Assembly: GCF_900109495.1 (NCBI RefSeq)
Contig: NZ_FOAA01000006.1
Location: 79,332-143,331 of the forward strand
Reading direction: 5' to 3'
Length of the DNA stretch: 64,000 nucleotides
Source: Ectothiorhodospira marina
Lineage (GTDB): Bacteria > Pseudomonadota > Gammaproteobacteria > Ectothiorhodospirales > Ectothiorhodospiraceae
Part shown: positions 59,888 to 64,000 of the stretch, one piece after another
Numbering within the stretch: position 1 is the stretch's first letter
How the letters are laid out: every line of letters begins with the position of its first letter
Notes under the pieces: generated by a model
Database searches by the model: none
What the model saw: the letters and a program-made list of their open reading frames with translations, nothing else
What the model was told of the DNA's origin: nothing
Program-made: the position numbers and the translations under genes

Positions 59888-61000
59888 ATGATCACGCAAC
59901 TGACCCAAAAGGTACTGATCCTGATCCTGATGCTGCTGGCCACCCCTATCAGCGCCGGGGATTACCGGATCGAGACGGTCGCCTCGGGGCTGGAGCATCC
60001 CTGGTCCCTGGCCTTTCTGCCGGATGGTCGCATGCTGGTGACCGAACGGGCAGGGCGCCTGCGGGTGATCGAGAATGGGCAGCTTTTAGCGGCGCCTGTG
60101 GAGGGCGTGCCGGATTCCCTCGTTCGCAAACAGGGTGGTTTGCTGGAGGTACTACCGCATCCGGATTTCGAGCGTCATCCCTACCTGTTTCTCACTCAAT
60201 CCGTAGGAGCACCGCGGGCCAATGCCACACGTTTGATACGGGGGCGACTGAAAGCCAATACGCTCACGGATGTGGAGATACTGTTTGAGGCGGCGCCGCG
60301 GCGATCTCGGCCGTTACATTACGGGGGGCGCATGACCTTCCTGGAAGATGGCACCTTAGTGCTCGGGTTAGGCGATGGTTATGATCATCGCGAGGACGCC
60401 CAACGACTGGACAGTCATACTGGCACGATTGTGAGACTGAATCCTGAAGACGGCAGTGTCCCCACCGACAATCCCTTCGTTGACCGCGACGATGCCCTGC
60501 CAGAAATCTACAGCTACGGCCATCGCAATGTGCAGGGCCTGGTGTGGGACGCGCAGACAGGCATCCTGTGGTCTCATGAACATGGTCCGCGCGGTGGCGA
60601 TGAACTCAACATCATCGAACCTGGCGCCAACTATGGCTGGCCTGCCGCCACCCATGGGATTGACTATTCCGGTGCCATCATCAGCCCGCATACATCTTTG
60701 CCGGGCATGGAAGATCCCGTACATCAATGGACTCCGTCCATTGCCCCTGCCGGGATGACCCTGTATCGCGGTGATCGCTTTCCCCAATGGCAAGGCAGCC
60801 TGTTTGTCACCTCGCTGGTGGAACACCACGTGCGGCGCCTGACCCTGGATGGGGTGCAGGTGGTGGACGAAGAAATCCTCTTCGAAGAGGTGGGTGAGCG
60901 CATCCGGGATGTACGCACAGGGCCCGATGGTGCCCTTTACCTGCTTACGGACAAGGCGGATGGGCGCGTGCTGCGGGTGGATGCACCGCCGGCCCGGTGA
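59888..61000 (+). CDS. PQQ-type soluble aldose sugar dehydrogenase
   Basis: 370 residues with a signal peptide (KVLILILMLLATPISAG). A six-bladed beta-propeller of the soluble glucose/sorbosone dehydrogenase family: ASGLEHPWSLAFLPDGRMLVTERAG, GGLLEVLPHPDF, RNVQGLVWDAQTG, HEHGPRGGDELNII, GANYGWP and RDVRTGPDGALYLLTD. In this family PQQ binds on top of the propeller and sugar is oxidised in the periplasm. ATG 59888 is preferred to a GTG at 59879. No pqq synthesis genes here. Confidence 0.88.
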   Translation: MITQLTQKVLILILMLLATPISAGDYRIETVASGLEHPWSLAFLPDGRMLVTERAGRLRVIENGQLLAAPVEGVPDSLVRKQGGLLEVLPHPDFERHPYLFLTQSVGAPRANATRLIRGRLKANTLTDVEILFEAAPRRSRPLHYGGRMTFLEDGTLVLGLGDGYDHREDAQRLDSHTGTIVRLNPEDGSVPTDNPFVDRDDALPEIYSYGHRNVQGLVWDAQTGILWSHEHGPRGGDELNIIEPGANYGWPAATHGIDYSGAIISPHTSLPGMEDPVHQWTPSIAPAGMTLYRGDRFPQWQGSLFVTSLVEHHVRRLTLDGVQVVDEEILFEEVGERIRDVRTGPDGALYLLTDKADGRVLRVDAPPAR

Positions 61001-61018
61001 TGGCGCTGATGGGCTGGA

Positions 61019-61666
61019 TTAAGACTCACCGTCCGGTACGCGCTCCAGGATGATGGAGAAATTATTCACCGGCATGTCGATCACGGATTGCAGCGATAGC
61101 CCGTGTTCCCGCCCCAAGGTTTCGATGTCTGCGATGTCTCGCACGCCCCAGTCCGGGTTCTGGGCCCGAAGGTACTGGTCAAACCGCTGGTTGCTGGGCG
61201 CTGTGTGCGTCCGGTCGCGGGAGTAGGGGCCGTAGAGGTAGAGTAGACCGCCGGGTGTAAGGTACTGGCCAGCACCTCTCATCAGACCTTCCGCGGTGGC
61301 CCATGGCGAGATGTGCGTCACATTGATGCAGACCATCGCGGCAAACCCATCCGCGGGCGGGCGATCCGATTGCCCCAGCCCCCAATCCGCCTGACCCGCA
61401 TCCAGCCGCACCGGCGCCTTGAGGTTGGGCAGGGACGCGCTCTCCCGCCAAGCCGCAATACTGCTCAGGTGATGCGGATCCACATCGGTGGGCCACCAGG
61501 TGATCCCGGGGAATGCGCGGGCAAAGTCCACCACATGCTGGCCAGTGCCGCTGCCCACCTCCAGCACGTGGCCGCTCACATCCGCATGGGCATCCCGCAG
61601 GACGCCCAGAATGGGGGTGATGTTTTCGTGGTAGGAGGGCGAATCCAGGCGAGCGTTGGCGGACAT
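61019..61666 (-). CDS. DUF938-family SAM methyltransferase
   Basis: 215 residues. N-terminal SPSYHENITPILGVLRD leads to the SAM-type motif VLEVGSGTGQHVVDFARAFP and WWPTDVDPHHL, then CINVTHISPWATAEGLMRGAG and the C-terminal PVNNFSIILER. This is DUF938, a stand-alone methyltransferase family with unknown substrate. It converges with the sugar dehydrogenase with 18 bases between stops. Confidence 0.87.
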   Translation of the reverse strand: MSANARLDSPSYHENITPILGVLRDAHADVSGHVLEVGSGTGQHVVDFARAFPGITWWPTDVDPHHLSSIAAWRESASLPNLKAPVRLDAGQADWGLGQSDRPPADGFAAMVCINVTHISPWATAEGLMRGAGQYLTPGGLLYLYGPYSRDRTHTAPSNQRFDQYLRAQNPDWGVRDIADIETLGREHGLSLQSVIDMPVNNFSIILERVPDGES

Positions 61667-61848
61667 GAAGTCAGGCTCCAGGGCTCATTGGTGTGGGGCG
61701 TGTGCGGCGACTGGGGCAATCAGCATGAGGGAACCTCGAAAAATCGCCCCAGTCAGGGCATCATACCCCCAACGCTCCCAATCGGGTGGATACCCGTCGC
61801 GCAATCCGGATTCACTGACCAGGAACCCCATTGGGCAGGGCCCCGTGC

Positions 61849-62721
61849 ATGCATCCTCCTCAAGCGCTGCCAATACCCAAGCTCAAAGCCCTCGGTGGAC
61901 TCGACCGCGATCTGCAACAGTCGTTGTTGAGCCAGATCCGCGACCTCTGGACCCATACCTCCACCGCTCTGGAGGGCAACAGCCTCACCCTGGGCGAGAC
62001 CAAGTTCATCATCGAGGAGGGGCTGACGGTCTCCGGCAAGCCGTTGAAGGATCATCAGGAGGTGATGGGGCATGCCCGCGCCATCGAACTGGTCTACAAC
62101 GCGCTGGGCGGGGCGGTCACCGAATCGCACTTGTTTGACCTGCACCGGGCGGTGCAATCAGAACTCGTGGCGGACATCTACAAGCCCTGCGGGGCCTGGA
62201 AAGTGGAGCCCAACGGCACCTATGCCGTCACCGAGGAGGAGCGCCAGACCTTCATCGAGTACGCTTCGCCCGAAGACGTGCCCGCATTGATGGCGGGGTG
62301 GCTGGCCGAGCTCAATCGGCTCGCTGACGAATTCCTGAGCGAGACGGACGCGGTCGATGCCTATGCCCGGTTGCACCTGGGGTTCGTCCACGTGCATCCG
62401 TTCTGGGACGGCAACGGGCGCCTGGCGCGTCTGTTGAGCAACATCCCGATGCTGCGCTCCGGCCATCTGCCGGTGGTGATCGACGTGCGCGACCGCAAGG
62501 AATACATCGACATCCTGGCCCAATACGAGCTGGCAAGCGGGCAGCTCACAGCCGAAACCGGTGTCTGGCCCGCCGAGGCCCAGGAGGCACCCTTCCGTGC
62601 GTTCTGCCAGCGGTCCTACCAGGCAACGCGGCAACTGGTTGAACAGGCGAGTGAGCAGCAGGCGAAGCGCAACCTTCGGCACAGCGCTCACAAACCGCAC
62701 CCAGATCGGGATGACGAATGA
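61849..62721 (+). CDS. Fic-domain protein with N-terminal inhibitory helix
   Basis: 290 residues. The active-site loop HPFWDGNGRLAR is complete at 183-194, so it should transfer AMP or a related group to a protein hydroxyl. An inhibitory motif STALEG (Ser38 to Gly43, form [S/T]xxxE[G/N]) lies N-terminal, making it a self-restrained class II Fic. The C-terminal part (EAPFRAFCQRSYQATRQLVEQASEQQ) is helical. No separate antitoxin adjoins. ATG 61849 chosen. Neighbours to the right look mobile. Confidence 0.9.
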   Translation: MHPPQALPIPKLKALGGLDRDLQQSLLSQIRDLWTHTSTALEGNSLTLGETKFIIEEGLTVSGKPLKDHQEVMGHARAIELVYNALGGAVTESHLFDLHRAVQSELVADIYKPCGAWKVEPNGTYAVTEEERQTFIEYASPEDVPALMAGWLAELNRLADEFLSETDAVDAYARLHLGFVHVHPFWDGNGRLARLLSNIPMLRSGHLPVVIDVRDRKEYIDILAQYELASGQLTAETGVWPAEAQEAPFRAFCQRSYQATRQLVEQASEQQAKRNLRHSAHKPHPDRDDE

Positions 62722-62730
62722 CTGGCTCCA

Positions 62731-62895
62731 TCACCCCCTGAGTTCGAGGTCTTCCCGAATCACCTCCGGATGCCGAAACGCAATCTCGATGAGCGCCTTT
62801 GCCGGCCCGGAGGGCTGACGTGGCACCTGTTCCGAGGGCGGTGGGCTAAACACCCGCCCTTCCCCGATTCGGTTTTCAGATATGGATCCTTTCAT
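62731..62895 (-). CDS. Small ORF, 54 residues, unrecognised
   Basis: MKGSISENRIGEGRVFSPPP through PAKALIEIAFRHPEVIREDL. It starts inside the 3' end of the gene to its right and ends nine bases past the fic stop. The last 25 residues look like a real protein end, perhaps a fragment of a larger gene. No ribosome site is clear. Low confidence. Confidence 0.3.
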   Translation of the reverse strand: MKGSISENRIGEGRVFSPPPSEQVPRQPSGPAKALIEIAFRHPEVIREDLELRG

Positions 62896-63619
62896 AGTCC
62901 GTCTTGCCGAGCTGGTCGTCCATTAAAAACAGGAAATGATGCGTGTGTGGGGATATCTGCTTCGCCTGCGCTCCAAGGCCACCGATGGTGAAGAGGCGGG
63001 CAAGAGCACGTGCCAGCTTTTCGCACTGGATGGTCAAGGCCGTGTTGATCTGTCTATGGAATGAGTCGCCGTCCTTTTGATCACCGATTCGACGTGTCCA
63101 AGACGGATCTTCCCGAAGGACTTCCATTTCCAGTTTCTTCCACTCATCCTCTGGAGAAGGCCCTGGATTGGCGTCTCCGAAAACGATGTTGAGATTGTAG
63201 TATCTGGCGCTCTTCGCGAAATCTGAAAGGATTTTAACCATCCTTCTCATGCGTTTGTCCTTCTCGAGGAACTCGACATCGGACTGGGCTGCAGGGAGGC
63301 CCGCGTGATAGTTATCCGAAAAGCACTGCCGAACCCTTTTGTCTAACAACCACATCAGATCGTGTGTAGGCTGCCCTGAGCGTTTCGGGTTTTTTGAGAA
63401 GTGGCGTCTGTCCGGGTAGTTGCCGGTTGTTTCTAGATGATGACAACAGCAAGCCGTCTTCATCATCCGCTCAAATCCGGACGCGAGCAGCAATATCGGG
63501 AGGTGGAAGAAGTCGGTAGATCCATCCATGCGGTTGAGTTCGCGAAGTCCCGTCTTGATCAGACGCATTGCAGAGAGCAACTCCTCACCGATCATGACGT
63601 TCTGGAGTGTTGATGGCAT
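62876..63619 (-). CDS. Unrecognised protein, possibly HEPN-like
   Basis: 247 residues, mostly helical, with several Cys (TACCCHH). Two stretches, FHLPILLLASGFERMMKTA and later HDLMWLLDKRVRQCF, look like the paired helices and His-Asp-Leu turn of HEPN-type domains, which are common in RNases of defence and toxin systems. The C-terminal part has no clear motif. Codon use is less GC-biased than core genes. It lies between a Fic gene and a group II intron, so it may have come in with mobile DNA. Family uncertain. Confidence 0.5.
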   Translation of the reverse strand: MPSTLQNVMIGEELLSAMRLIKTGLRELNRMDGSTDFFHLPILLLASGFERMMKTACCCHHLETTGNYPDRRHFSKNPKRSGQPTHDLMWLLDKRVRQCFSDNYHAGLPAAQSDVEFLEKDKRMRRMVKILSDFAKSARYYNLNIVFGDANPGPSPEDEWKKLEMEVLREDPSWTRRIGDQKDGDSFHRQINTALTIQCEKLARALARLFTIGGLGAQAKQISPHTHHFLFLMDDQLGKTDYERIHI

Positions 63620-63689
63620 TGATTTTTCTCCCTGACCGAACGTGGCAAATCATCGGACGGTAAAAGGCGAAGCATTTTGACGGTCCAGT

Positions 63690-64000
63690 GGATTGGGATG
63701 TGTACGGCCGACATGGTCATGAACTGATGGGGTGAAAGCCCCCTGTAGGAGCACCTGTGATGTCCACTCTGAACTACTAGCCGACGGCAAGGGCAAACCC
63801 CAGAGGGAATGTCTGAAGGAAGCCCGAGCGCAAAACTGTGAGTCGACGGACAGAAATCGTATGTATGGCTCAGTACCCGGGCAAGTCAGCACAAGGTGAC
63901 AACGCCGTATCCGTCCGGTAGCCCCCATATTCCATAGTCCCCGCTAATCCCACATCATCACCGGCACGATCTCAAGCAATAGAGGGGTGTGCCGGTATGA
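63690..64000 (+). mobile_element. Group II intron, 5' ribozyme part
   Basis: From about 63700 the sequence reads like domain I of a bacterial group II intron: the GAAGCCCGAGCGCAAAACTG block, TGAGTCGACGGACAGAAATC and CGTATGTATGGC at 63819-63876, and before that CGACGGCAAGGGCAAAC. A 5' end near the GTGTACGG at 63700 is possible, though it is not the usual GTGYG. No maturase is coded before the right edge, so the rest lies outside or is lost. 63620-63690 holds nothing I can name. Confidence 0.65.

Noticed and set aside
63650..63928. Minus-strand frame of 92 codons at the right edge
   Set aside because: It runs antisense through recognisable group II intron domain I sequence.

Overview
The window looks like chromosomal DNA of a phototrophic, halophilic or haloalkaliphilic gammaproteobacterium, most likely Ectothiorhodospiraceae (Ectothiorhodospira-like). 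Three things point there. There is a light-harvesting alpha/beta gene pair (55402-55766). There is a two-enzyme glycine methylation route to glycine betaine next to metK (23757-26617), which is known from Ectothiorhodospira/Halorhodospira halochloris. The core gene order is gammaproteobacterial (rnhB-dnaE-accA-tilS, pyrG-kdsA-eno-ftsB-ispD-ispF, recA-recX-alaS-lysC-csrA-tRNA-Ser). A NifF-type flavodoxin behind a sigma-54/NifA-type promoter suggests nitrogen fixation. DNA is GC-rich and densely coding, with many 1-4 base overlaps between neighbours.

Layout. 1-1948 (minus): aminotransferase and dehydrogenase resembling GnnB/GnnA, which make the diamino sugar of lipid A. 2133-8717: rnhB, dnaE, accA, tilS. 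8745-13995: zapE, a stand-alone trpB, an SbtA-like bicarbonate permease, a small secreted Cys-rich repeat protein and a DUF5610-like protein. 14071-17512: a coupled trio of membrane protein, MoxR-type AAA ATPase and VWA protein with a degenerate metallopeptidase motif. 17750-23586: pdxH, a Bacteroidetes-like CrtI desaturase, tex, hypA, hypB. 23757-26617: gsmT, sdmT, metK (minus). 26618-27498: a long regulatory gap. 27499-30536: nifF, then a Fur-box-headed exbB-exbD-exbD-tonB set with 27 Glu-Pro repeats in TonB. 30655-36448: pyrG, kdsA, eno, ftsB, ispD, ispF and fdxA. 36593-42447: mutS, a DUF2189 membrane protein, a host-attachment family protein, pcm, a PilZ protein, pncC. 42577-48643: recA, recX, alaS, lysC, csrA, tRNA-Ser.

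Directly after tRNA-Ser (48685-50275) lies a decayed defence locus. It holds a C-terminal scrap resembling BREX type 2 PglW, an intact BrnT/BrnA toxin-antitoxin pair, and an N-terminal scrap of PglX whose start overlaps the brnA stop. After it come an RND efflux pair, a secreted Cache protein, the light-harvesting pair with a PpsR/CrtJ-type palindrome over its -35 box, motA/motB, a metal-efflux-type permease, a DUF429 protein, a PQQ-type sugar dehydrogenase, a DUF938 methyltransferase, a Fic protein, an unrecognised possibly HEPN-like protein and the 5' part of a group II intron that runs to the right edge.

The most useful leads are the regulatory sites (PpsR/CrtJ, sigma-54 plus NifA, Fur), the reversed alpha-beta order of the light-harvesting genes, the BREX/BrnTA remnant, the AAA-VWA trio, and a dispersed hairpin repeat found at two convergent gene ends. 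Family calls rest on reading motifs and recalled family features; no database search was run.
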